Source: Oscillospiraceae bacterium (GTDB taxonomy: Bacteria; Bacillota; Clostridia; Oscillospirales; Acutalibacteraceae). From it: DNA of 6,021 bases. Both the position numbers and the translations under genes were made by a program. The stretch lies in NCBI GenBank assembly GCA_031254555.1, contig JAIRUF010000152.1, forward strand, positions 1-6,021, in the 5' to 3' direction. The notes under the pieces were generated by a model. That model was not told the DNA's origin. It saw nothing but the letters and a program-made list of their open reading frames with translations, and made no database searches. Position 1 is the first letter of the stretch. The number at the start of each line of letters is the position of its first letter. This document shows positions 1 to 5,603 of the stretch, in pieces.

Positions 1-1087
1 CATTTTGGAGACCTTTTTCCTCAGAGAGACTCTCAACAAAGCTCCTAAACATTGTTGCCCGCGGGTCGGACATAGAGTATATGGCATGACCTATACCGTA
101 TATCAGGCCCTTTTTATCAAATTTTTCTTTGTTTAGCAAAGCCATAAGATACTTAACTATTTCATCGTCGTCGTTCCAGTCTTTAACGTTTTGTTTTAGA
201 TCCTCAAACATCTGGATAACTTTGATATTAGCTCCTCCATGCTTCGGTCCTTTAAGTGAGCCTAACGCCGCCGCTATAGTTGAGTATGTATCTGTGCCGG
301 AAGATGTGACAACATGTGTTGTAAACGAAGAGTTGTTGCCGCCTCCATGCTCTGCGTGCAGTACAAGTGACATGTCAAGAACCCTGGCCTCAAGCTCTGT
401 AAATTTACTGTCAGATCTTAGCATGTGTAAAATATTTTCAGCTATTGAGTAACCGTCGCGCGGTGCGTGGATAAACAGGCTATCTCCTCCGTGGTAATAC
501 TTATACGCCTGATAACCATATACCGAAATCATCGGGAATACGGATATTAGCTGCAGTGACTGGCGAAGAACGTTTTCAATCGACGTATCTTCCGCTTTGT
601 CATCATATGCGTAAAGCGTCAGCACACTCCTGGCAAGTGAATTCATCATGTCCTTACTGGGAGCTTTCATTATTATGTCTCTGACAAAACTACTTGGCAG
701 CATCCTGCTGCTCACCATAATTTTCTTAAACTCTTCAAGCTCCTTTTCCGACGGAAGCTTGCCAAAGAGAAGAAGGTATACTGTCTCTTCAAACGCAAAT
801 TTCCGGTCGCTTGACCCAGCTATTATATCTTCAATATTATATCCTCTGTAATACAGCTCGCCCTCACCCGGTACGCTTTCACCGTTTACAGTTTTACTGC
901 ATATTATCTCAGATATCTCTGTAAGCCCTGTAAGCACGCCCTTTCCGGAAATGTCACGCAGCCCTCTTTTGACATCATATTTAGCGTAAAGCGTTGCGTC
1001 TATTTTGCTGTTGTCTATGCAAAGTTTTGCGAGCTTCTCAATTTCTTTAACATTACTGTCCAATTTAAAAGTTGATTCGTTAATCAT
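1..1087 (-). CDS. gltA: Citrate synthase (N-terminal 362 residues; 3' end outside window)
   Basis: Condenses acetyl-CoA with oxaloacetate to citrate, the entry step of the oxidative arm of the TCA cycle and the route to 2-oxoglutarate and glutamate in the cytoplasm. The translated minus strand from ATG 1087 is open to the left edge. It shows the family's active-site blocks: LHAEHGGGN (His244, His247), GPKHGGAN (catalytic His283) and GIGHAIYSMSDPRA (His334, the second active-site histidine, followed by the conserved DPR). The third catalytic residue, an aspartate nearer the C-terminus, would lie beyond the window. The roughly 45-residue N-terminal extension before the RGLRDISGKG block resembles the longer clostridial citrate synthases. 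The start is fixed by AAGGAGGT ten bases upstream; an ATG at 1097 hits a stop after two codons. The gene follows hisF by 30 bases with no terminator, so it is probably the last visible gene of a hisH-hisF-citrate synthase operon. 2-Methylcitrate synthase cannot be fully excluded. Confidence 0.93.
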   Translation of the reverse strand, partial: MINESTFKLDSNVKEIEKLAKLCIDNSKIDATLYAKYDVKRGLRDISGKGVLTGLTEISEIICSKTVNGESVPGEGELYYRGYNIEDIIAGSSDRKFAFEETVYLLLFGKLPSEKELEEFKKIMVSSRMLPSSFVRDIIMKAPSKDMMNSLARSVLTLYAYDDKAEDTSIENVLRQSLQLISVFPMISVYGYQAYKYYHGGDSLFIHAPRDGYSIAENILHMLRSDSKFTELEARVLDMSLVLHAEHGGGNNSSFTTHVVTSSGTDTYSTIAAALGSLKGPKHGGANIKVIQMFEDLKQNVKDWNDDDEIVKYLMALLNKEKFDKKGLIYGIGHAIYSMSDPRATMFRSFVESLSEEKGLQN

Positions 1088-1097
1088 ACTATCTCAT

Positions 1098-1105
1098 ACC
1101 TCCTT
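1098..1105 (-). promoter_or_regulatory. Shine-Dalgarno site of citrate synthase
   Basis: On the minus strand this reads AAGGAGGT, a full match to the anti-Shine-Dalgarno sequence, ten bases before ATG 1087. It lies within the 30-base hisF-citrate synthase gap, which has no room for a promoter, so it supports translation from a shared transcript and settles the start choice. Confidence 0.85.
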
Positions 1106-1117
1106 AAATTTTAAAAA

Positions 1118-1873
1118 TTATATTCTAACTGAAACACCTTTATTTTTAAGGTATTTTTTTAGCTCTTTAATTCCTATCTCATTAAAATGGAACAGCGAGG
1201 CCGCAAGGACTGCGTCCGCATGTCCCTGTGCAAACGCGTCATAAAAGTCCTCCATTGTGCCGGCGCCCCCTGACGCTATTACAGGAATCCCAACACTGTC
1301 AGACACCGCCTTTGTAAGCTGTGTATCATATCCTTGCTTTTGTCCGTCACAGTCCATACTGGTAAGCAAAATCTCGCCAGCTCCCCTATTATAAGCCTCA
1401 CAGGCCCACTGCACAGCGTCTATCCCCGTGGGAATTCTGCCCCCGTTTAAATAGACCTCCCAACTTGTACCCTTTTTCTTTGCGTCAATAGCACACACAA
1501 CGCATTGGCTGCCGAACTTTTTTGCAGCGTTGTCAATTAAATCAGGATTTTTAACAGCCGCCGTGTTGACGGACACCTTGTCAGCTCCTGCTCTTAGTAT
1601 ATCAGTAAAGTCATCTAAACTTTTTATCCCTCCGCCTACGGTAAATGGGATAAAGATTGACTTTGCCACTTTACTTACCACATCTATCATAGTACCGCGG
1701 CCTTCGTGCGTTGCCGTTATATCAAGCAAAACAAGCTCATCAGCCCCTTTTTCATTGTAGGCTATGGCACAGTCAACAGGGTCACCCGCATCGCGCAGGT
1801 TTAAAAAACTAACTCCTTTAACCACTCTTCCGTCTTTAACGTCAAGGCAGGGTATAATCCTCTTTGCGAACAT
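1118..1873 (-). CDS. hisF: Imidazole glycerol phosphate synthase, cyclase subunit HisF
   Basis: Cyclase half of imidazole glycerol phosphate synthase (histidine pathway). It uses ammonia passed from HisH to convert PRFAR into imidazole glycerol phosphate and AICAR. The 251 residues match the family's usual length and form one (beta/alpha)8 barrel. Visible marks are [16 protein letters not shown] at residues 5-20 with catalytic Asp11, the phosphate-binding VGGGI at 79-83, catalytic Asp130 in [20 protein letters not shown] at 171-183, and the second phosphate loop ASGGAG at 200-205. A cysteine (Cys175) stands in the TSMDxDG loop where arginine or alanine is usual; I attach little weight to it. 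The gene starts three bases after the hisH stop, and its ribosome site GGAGGG (1881-1886) sits inside the last codons of hisH, a sign of translational coupling. HisF-like proteins also serve in some surface-sugar amidations, but no sugar gene is nearby, so histidine synthesis is favoured. Confidence 0.97.
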   Translation of the reverse strand: MFAKRIIPCLDVKDGRVVKGVSFLNLRDAGDPVDCAIAYNEKGADELVLLDITATHEGRGTMIDVVSKVAKSIFIPFTVGGGIKSLDDFTDILRAGADKVSVNTAAVKNPDLIDNAAKKFGSQCVVCAIDAKKKGTSWEVYLNGGRIPTGIDAVQWACEAYNRGAGEILLTSMDCDGQKQGYDTQLTKAVSDSVGIPVIASGGAGTMEDFYDAFAQGHADAVLAASLFHFNEIGIKELKKYLKNKGVSVRI

Positions 1874-1876
1874 AAA

Positions 1877-2494
1877 TCAACCCTCCCGTGCAAGCTGCAC
1901 AAAATTCTTGAGTATTAAAATTCCGTTATCTCCGCTTTTTTCAGGGTGAAATTGAACCGCGTAAGTATTTCCGCTTTGAACTGCCGCGTCTATTTCAACC
2001 CCGTAATGAGTTGTCGCCGTAACATCCAAATCGTTGTTTGCCTTAAGGTAATATGAGTGTACAAAATATAGATAGGAATTTTCCTCTATCCCTTTAAATA
2101 TCCCTGTCTTTTGATGAATTTTAACCGAGTTCCATCCAATATGCGGAACCTTGAGCCCCAAATTATCCGGTATTTTGTTTATCGTGCCATTTAGAACTCC
2201 AAGTACTGCAACACCGGGGGATTCCTGCGAACTCTCAAACAGAAGCTGCAATCCAATACATATTCCCAAAAAAGGTCTGCCTGACTTTGCAATATCTTTT
2301 ATTACAATATGCAAATTGTTTTGTCTCATGGAGTTCATAGCATCTCCAAACGCTCCCACTCCTGGGAGTATAACGCCACATGCTGATTTTATTTCCTGCG
2401 CATCGGACGTTACAAAACTTTTAGCCCCTATAAAGTCCAGTGCGTTTTTTACGCTGTGCAGATTGCCTGCCCCATAATCAACTATTGCTATCAT
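1877..2494 (-). CDS. hisH: Imidazole glycerol phosphate synthase, glutaminase subunit HisH
   Basis: Glutamine amidotransferase subunit (class I, triad type) that hydrolyses glutamine and channels ammonia to HisF; glutamate is the by-product. The 205 residues are typical. The Cys-His-Glu triad is intact: Cys79 in GICIGLQLLFESS, and His183 and Glu185 in VQFHPEKSG. Other family marks are the N-terminal IVDYGAGNLHSV, the oxyanion-loop region LPGVGAFGDAM (43-53), and VPHIGWN (116-122), which faces HisF. The start ATG 2494 has GGAG (2500-2503) five bases upstream. It is the first gene of the leftward unit, with a promoter candidate 30-60 bases upstream. Only hisH and hisF are present here; the other his genes are not in the window, so the pathway is split or they lie elsewhere. 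Confidence 0.97.
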   Translation of the reverse strand: MIAIVDYGAGNLHSVKNALDFIGAKSFVTSDAQEIKSACGVILPGVGAFGDAMNSMRQNNLHIVIKDIAKSGRPFLGICIGLQLLFESSQESPGVAVLGVLNGTINKIPDNLGLKVPHIGWNSVKIHQKTGIFKGIEENSYLYFVHSYYLKANNDLDVTATTHYGVEIDAAVQSGNTYAVQFHPEKSGDNGILILKNFVQLAREG

Positions 2495-2525
2495 CGCTTC
2501 TCCAAAATGTTATTAAAGTTTTATA

Positions 2526-2554
2526 ATTTTACCATAAAAGCGCAATTACTTCAA
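2526..2554 (-). promoter_or_regulatory. Probable sigma-A promoter of hisH-hisF-citrate synthase
   Basis: On the minus strand: -35 TTGAAG (2549-2554), a 17-base spacer, and -10 TAAAAT (2526-2531) preceded by TGG, giving an extended -10. Five of six bases match in the -10 and four of six in the -35. Transcription would begin about 25 bases before the hisH ATG, giving a short leader with no room for an attenuator or T-box. Found by eye. Confidence 0.6.
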
Positions 2555-2580
2555 GCTTATTTTTGAAACATCATGACTGT

Positions 2581-2606
2581 AAAATTTCATAATTAGATGA
2601 AATTTT
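2581..2606. repeat. Perfect 10-bp inverted repeat upstream of the hisH promoter
   Basis: Arms AAAATTTCAT (2581-2590) and ATGAAATTTT (2597-2606) are exact reverse complements around a six-base centre, AATTAG. The dyad lies 26 bases upstream of the proposed -35 of hisH. It is too AT-rich to be a convincing terminator and has no T-run of its own, so an operator or activator site is the more natural reading. The background here is strongly AT-rich, which lowers its significance. Confidence 0.5.
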
Positions 2607-2697
2607 CTTTGGCATTTTTAAAATCTTGCCGAATTAAACATACAAAATTTTTAATTGACGGCTATTTCGTTATAAAAATCACAAACCTAAAATTTTT

Positions 2698-2733
2698 AAA
2701 AAACTGACGCCGATTAAGTTCCGGCGCCAGTTT
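2698..2733 (-). terminator. Rho-independent terminator of the lipase gene
   Basis: On the minus strand a 12-bp stem (AAACTGGCGCCG pairing with CGGCGTCAGTTT, one G-U wobble) closes a loop of about nine bases and runs into six T residues (2703-2698), with more T-rich sequence after. It sits about 78 bases past the lipase stop at 2811. On the plus strand the same stem has an A-C mismatch and no T-run, which fixes the direction. It separates the lipase unit from hisH. Confidence 0.88.
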
Positions 2734-2810
2734 GTGTGGATTCCTTCTGCCTGCAATTTATGGGTTTTATACAGCCTATACGATTTGGTGAAGCTGCAAT
2801 TATAAATTTT

Positions 2811-3968
2811 TTAAATATTGTTTATCAGTCTCATATGATCCCTATAAATACTATATATGTCGGCCCGATTCACCTTGAACGGGATCCCTCCCAAAATTCC
2901 GGTATGGTCATATGGAAGCGGATCATACACATGCCATATTCCCTTTTTATATTCTTCACTTACGTCATGCATATCAATTGACGGTTGATTTTCCGGGCAT
3001 GTTGCGGAGATCACATTCACCAGCCCGTCATTGGGAAGCCAAGTACTGTCTATTTCAATATCATTTTTTTCATTTTTAATATATTTGCCTATTGAGTGCC
3101 CGAATATCATCCACACGGGCGACATTGAAAGAGTAGGTTTTTGCTGCCGCTTGTAAGTAAATCTTTTTTGCGTTGTCTTACCCACAGGAATTGAAAAATA
3201 GTATATGTCATCATGACATTTAAGTTTTTCATTAAGCTCCCTTGAACCATGCAAGGTCAAATCGTAATAGATATTGTCCTTTCCTCTGTTAAGCGCCTGT
3301 TGTGCCTTTGTGTTCACAAGGTCTGAGCTTTTATCGCGGAATCCAAAGTGCCCCATTTGGAAATCATATATCTTTGAAAACCAAGTACCTTCACTTATAT
3401 CTCCCGCATATGTTGTTGCCTTTTGCAGGTACTTAATAAATCTAGGCATAGAATACATAAGAGTAGTTCCTCTATGAGTGGAAGCTATACAGGTTATGCT
3501 ATGTATCCATCCGGATTTGCCACCTGTAAATAATTCGGATATCTCGTCTTTAGCGGTGGCGTCTATCTCCTCCTTACAGCCATCCTCTAAAAGTGTGGCA
3601 AGCATTCTTATCGTTGGTCCTCCAAAACTATGACCGAAAAGGTTTATTTTTTTCTCAGATCCCCACCCTTCAAAAAAAGGCTCATATGTCTTGCCGAAAC
3701 GTTCATGTCCGTGCTCTTTTGAATGTGCAACGCCATAGTCAACTGTTCCGCCTTTCAACTGTGCGTAGAGCTCACAGGCCCTGTCCCATGCGCTTGAAAA
3801 TGAGCCTACCGACGGAGCATAAATATCAAATCCCATGTTTTCAAGATCCATCTCTAAATTTCCCAGCATCATCCCATAATACTGAAGATATTTATAGATG
3901 ATCTCCTTGTCTCCCCATCCAAGCATACCGTGTACCCAGATATAAGGATAATTTGTTTTAAATCTCAT
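2811..3968 (-). CDS. Family I.5-like lipase (alpha/beta hydrolase) without a signal peptide
   Basis: Predicted triacylglycerol or carboxyl-ester lipase of the Geobacillus/Staphylococcus type. Numbering from ATG 3968 (385 residues): NYPYIWVHGMLGWG (6-19) is the first strand and oxyanion loop, nucleophile Ser114 lies in GHSFGG, Asp314 in NDGLVN, and His355 in DHTGILG. SSAWDRACELYAQLKGGTVDYG followed by AHSKEHGH is near-identical to Geobacillus L1-type lipases; Asp62, His82, His88 and Asp236 match the structural zinc ligands of that group. The calcium ligands known near the catalytic His (Glu, Asp) align with Gly357 and Ile362, so that site seems lost. The start is ATG 3968 because AGAAGGGGG lies seven bases upstream; a TTG at 3989 would add seven residues but spoil that spacing. 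Neither start gives a signal peptide, whereas the relatives I know are secreted. It is a single-gene unit with its own promoter and terminator. Substrate unknown. Confidence 0.88.
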   Translation of the reverse strand: MRFKTNYPYIWVHGMLGWGDKEIIYKYLQYYGMMLGNLEMDLENMGFDIYAPSVGSFSSAWDRACELYAQLKGGTVDYGVAHSKEHGHERFGKTYEPFFEGWGSEKKINLFGHSFGGPTIRMLATLLEDGCKEEIDATAKDEISELFTGGKSGWIHSITCIASTHRGTTLMYSMPRFIKYLQKATTYAGDISEGTWFSKIYDFQMGHFGFRDKSSDLVNTKAQQALNRGKDNIYYDLTLHGSRELNEKLKCHDDIYYFSIPVGKTTQKRFTYKRQQKPTLSMSPVWMIFGHSIGKYIKNEKNDIEIDSTWLPNDGLVNVISATCPENQPSIDMHDVSEEYKKGIWHVYDPLPYDHTGILGGIPFKVNRADIYSIYRDHMRLINNI

Positions 3969-4010
3969 ACTATCGCCCCCTTCTTTCAATATTCGACATT
4001 ACCTGATAAA

Positions 4011-4039
4011 AATTTACCACAAAACGCCAAAACGCACAA
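4011..4039 (-). promoter_or_regulatory. Probable promoter of the lipase gene
   Basis: On the minus strand: -35 TTGTGC (4034-4039), a 17-base spacer and -10 TAAATT (4011-4016) preceded by TGG, an extended -10 much like that of hisH. The -35 is weak (three of six bases), which fits a promoter that needs the extended -10 or an activator. The -35 overlaps the end of the dyad at 4038-4061 by two bases. Confidence 0.5.
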
Positions 4040-4061
4040 GTTAAAATTGAAATTTTAACTT
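4038..4061. promoter_or_regulatory. Perfect 24-bp dyad at the lipase promoter, candidate operator
   Basis: Arms AAGTTAAAATT (4038-4048) and AATTTTAACTT (4051-4061) are exact reverse complements around a two-base centre, GA. It abuts and slightly overlaps the lipase -35. The size and symmetry suit a dimeric helix-turn-helix regulator; no regulator gene is adjacent. As RNA it would be a very tight AU hairpin with an unfavourable two-base loop, so a DNA site is the better guess. Which protein binds it cannot be read from the sequence. Confidence 0.55.
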
Positions 4062-4075
4062 AATGATCCAAATCC

Positions 4076-4133
4076 ATTGTAAAAGGCAGCCTTGTCCGTC
4101 CCAACAAATGCATGACCTTATCCCGCCTACAAT
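4076..4133. repeat. Interrupted inverted repeat (ATTGTA..GGC / GCC..TACAAT)
   Basis: ATTGTA (4076-4081) pairs with TACAAT (4128-4133), and after a three-base bulge GGC (4085-4087) pairs with GCC (4125-4127) on the inside. The 37-base interior carries the palindrome-like ATGCAT and two similar words, CCTTGTCC and CCTTATCC. Alone it is modest; it matters as part of the structured spacer. Confidence 0.4.
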
Positions 4134-4190
4134 TCTGTCTTCTCGCGCCGATTTAGCTTTTTGGGCAGGTTGTGTGCCGAAAAGATTTAA

Positions 4191-4280
4191 AAAGAGCGGA
4201 TTTATAAGTAAGCATGTAAATTTAAAAAGTACAGGTCCGCATGCGTTTTGTGAGAACACATGGTCGAAAATCCGCTCTTT
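4191..4280. repeat. 13-bp perfect inverted repeat enclosing two smaller hairpins
   Basis: AAAGAGCGGATTT (4191-4203) is the exact reverse complement of AAATCCGCTCTTT (4268-4280), 64 bases apart. Inside, GCATG (4212-4216) pairs with CATGC (4240-4244), and TGTG (4249-4252) pairs with CACA (4257-4260) across a four-base loop, so the whole can fold as a three-way junction. Read on the minus strand, 36 bases beyond the dacF stop, the closing arm continues into TTTTT, so it may also act as a large terminator-like element for dacF. Confidence 0.55.
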
Positions 4281-4316
4281 GAAAACCAGCTTGTGATTTG
4301 TCAATCTATGTTATCG

Positions 4317-5492
4317 TTATATACCTAAGCTTTGTATCAGCTTCCTGACCGCTTCTCCAAAGCTTAGTTTATCTATTTTTTCAGGAGATGTTAAATTGTA
4401 AGAGGCAATTGTTTCACCGTCTAAAAGAAAGTCGATCGTTCCAAGAACCTGACCTTTTTCTATTGGGGCCTGCACATCCACCGCAAGGTTTACTTTTTGC
4501 TCTATGTCATCCTTTCGCTTGCTTTGTACAAGCAGATCTGTCACCTGAGGAATCAGCGGCATTACGCTCTTTTTAACCCCGTGCAAGATGTTTACCCTGG
4601 TTACCATACTTGAATCTATCTCCGGCTGTATCGTGCTGTAATTTGCAAATCCCCAGTTAAGCATAGACTTTGCGCCCTCAAACCTGTCATCACTGTTCTC
4701 AGATCCTAAAACGACCGCAATAAGGTGGGTGTTTCCTCTCTTTGCCGTGGCAGACAGGCAGTGTCCCGCTTTGCTTGTCGTTCCAGTTTTCAGCCCGGTA
4801 GTTCCATCATAAAACCTCACCAGTTTGTTGGTGTTTACAAGCTCGGTTTCACCGCCGCGCAAACTGTCCATCCACACTGTTGTATACTTTGTAATAAACT
4901 CGTGAGATATAAGCTCCCTTGACATAACGGCTATGTCATAGGCGGATGTGACATGATTTTTTACATCATCGTCAAGGCCCGTGCAATTTTCAAAATTTGT
5001 GTTTTTCATCCCAAGCTCTTCCGCTCTTTCATTCATCATCATGACAAAGCCTTCTTCGCTTCCCGCTATATGCTCGGCCATAGCCGCTGACGCGTCATTT
5101 GCGCTGCCTATTGCAATTGCCTTTAACAGCTCATCAACCGTCATGGTCTCCCCTTCTTTAAGCCATATCTGCGAGCCGCCTTTAGACGCGGATGCAGGAC
5201 TTGTCTTCACCACATCGGAGAGCGAAATTTTTCCCTCATCAATTGCTTCTGTTATAAGCAACAGCGTCATTATTTTTGTAACTGACGCAGGTGGTAGTTT
5301 TTCATGCTCATTTTGGGCCATTAAAACTTTTCCGGTTGCAGCGTCCATAAGTATAGAGGCCTTTGCCCGCACTTCGACAGGCGCCTTTGCCGCGGGTGCT
5401 TTTTGCTCTTTTGCAAACGCAAAGACAGGCACAAGTCCCGCAATCATAATCACAGTCATTATCAACGATAAGGTTTTTACCTTAACACTCAT
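4317..5492 (-). CDS. dacF: D-alanyl-D-alanine carboxypeptidase, DacF/PBP5 family
   Basis: Serine-type carboxypeptidase (low-molecular-mass penicillin-binding protein) that trims the terminal D-Ala from peptidoglycan pentapeptides outside the membrane, limiting cross-links. The 391 residues match Bacillus DacF in length and closely in sequence. Residues 1-27 form a signal peptide (short basic start, hydrophobic core, probable cut after AFA). The peptidase S11 domain has all three motifs: SxxK at Ser70-Lys73 (ASVTKIMT), SxN at Ser130-Asn132 (GSANDAS), and KTG at 235-237 (GLKTGTT). The PBP5-like C-terminal beta domain covers roughly 290-375, and the last stretch (FGEAVRKLIQSLGI) looks like the amphipathic membrane anchor. 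The start ATG 5492 has AGAGGTGAT eight bases upstream. It diverges from mtaB. In Bacillus, dacF precedes spoIIA and is sporulation-controlled; here no spoIIA genes follow, and I found no convincing sigma-F or sigma-A promoter before it, so the paralogue name (dacF versus dacB) and role in growth or sporulation stay open. Confidence 0.95.
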   Translation of the reverse strand: MSVKVKTLSLIMTVIMIAGLVPVFAFAKEQKAPAAKAPVEVRAKASILMDAATGKVLMAQNEHEKLPPASVTKIMTLLLITEAIDEGKISLSDVVKTSPASASKGGSQIWLKEGETMTVDELLKAIAIGSANDASAAMAEHIAGSEEGFVMMMNERAEELGMKNTNFENCTGLDDDVKNHVTSAYDIAVMSRELISHEFITKYTTVWMDSLRGGETELVNTNKLVRFYDGTTGLKTGTTSKAGHCLSATAKRGNTHLIAVVLGSENSDDRFEGAKSMLNWGFANYSTIQPEIDSSMVTRVNILHGVKKSVMPLIPQVTDLLVQSKRKDDIEQKVNLAVDVQAPIEKGQVLGTIDFLLDGETIASYNLTSPEKIDKLSFGEAVRKLIQSLGI

Positions 5493-5542
5493 ACATTATC
5501 ACCTCTTTTATAATTATGGTACATGAAAATAAATTATTCCGA

Positions 5543-5571
5543 TTGAAATTAAAAGCCTTATATCTTATAAT
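5543..5571 (+). promoter_or_regulatory. Near-consensus sigma-A promoter of mtaB
   Basis: -35 TTGAAA (5543-5548, five of six), a 17-base spacer, and -10 TATAAT (5566-5571, six of six). Transcription would start near 5578, about 26 bases before the mtaB ATG. It lies in the dacF-mtaB divergent spacer, so the dacF promoter must overlap it or lie between it and the dacF ribosome site. Confidence 0.8.
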
Positions 5572-5603
5572 GATTAAGTATTTAAAAAAATGGCGGAATG
5601 TTT

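Larger units (their letters stand above)
4062..4316. other. Gene-free spacer with nested inverted repeats, possible structured RNA
   Basis: These 255 bases lie between the dacF stop and the lipase promoter. Open frames of 77-87 codons exist on both strands, but neither has a ribosome site or a recognisable protein, and the minus one starts at TTG. The stretch is less AT-rich than the other spacers. It holds three helix-forming parts: a 6+3 bp interrupted stem (4076-4133), a small GGCA/TGCC hairpin (4164-4178), and a 13-bp stem enclosing smaller hairpins (4191-4280). This pattern is what one expects of a non-coding RNA or long 3' untranslated region, but I do not recognise the family. The strand is open: on the minus strand it would be the dacF 3' region, and the outer stem there ends in five T residues. 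Confidence 0.35.

Noticed and set aside
2736..2981. 81-codon plus-strand frame across the lipase 3' end
   Set aside because: It overlaps the conserved lipase C-terminus on the opposite strand, starts inside the lipase 3' untranslated region, and has no ribosome site.
3969..3989. Upstream TTG start for the lipase (seven extra residues)
   Set aside because: The TTG lacks a ribosome site, whereas ATG 3968 has a purine-rich site at the right distance, and the extra residues add no signal peptide.
4063..4296. 77-codon plus-strand frame in the same spacer
   Set aside because: There is no Shine-Dalgarno sequence before its ATG and no recognisable protein; it is open by chance across the same repeats.
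4298..4303. Perfect TTGACA on the minus strand just after dacF
   Set aside because: No acceptable -10 lies 16-18 bases downstream, so it is not called a promoter for the structured spacer.
4041..4304. 87-codon minus-strand frame downstream of dacF
   Set aside because: It begins at a TTG with no ribosome site, resembles no family I know, ends inside the operator-like dyad, and overlaps inverted repeats that explain the sequence better as RNA.
4981..5526. 181-codon plus-strand frame opposite dacF
   Set aside because: It is long but antisense to a gene with clear penicillin-binding motifs and a signal peptide, so it is a codon-bias shadow.
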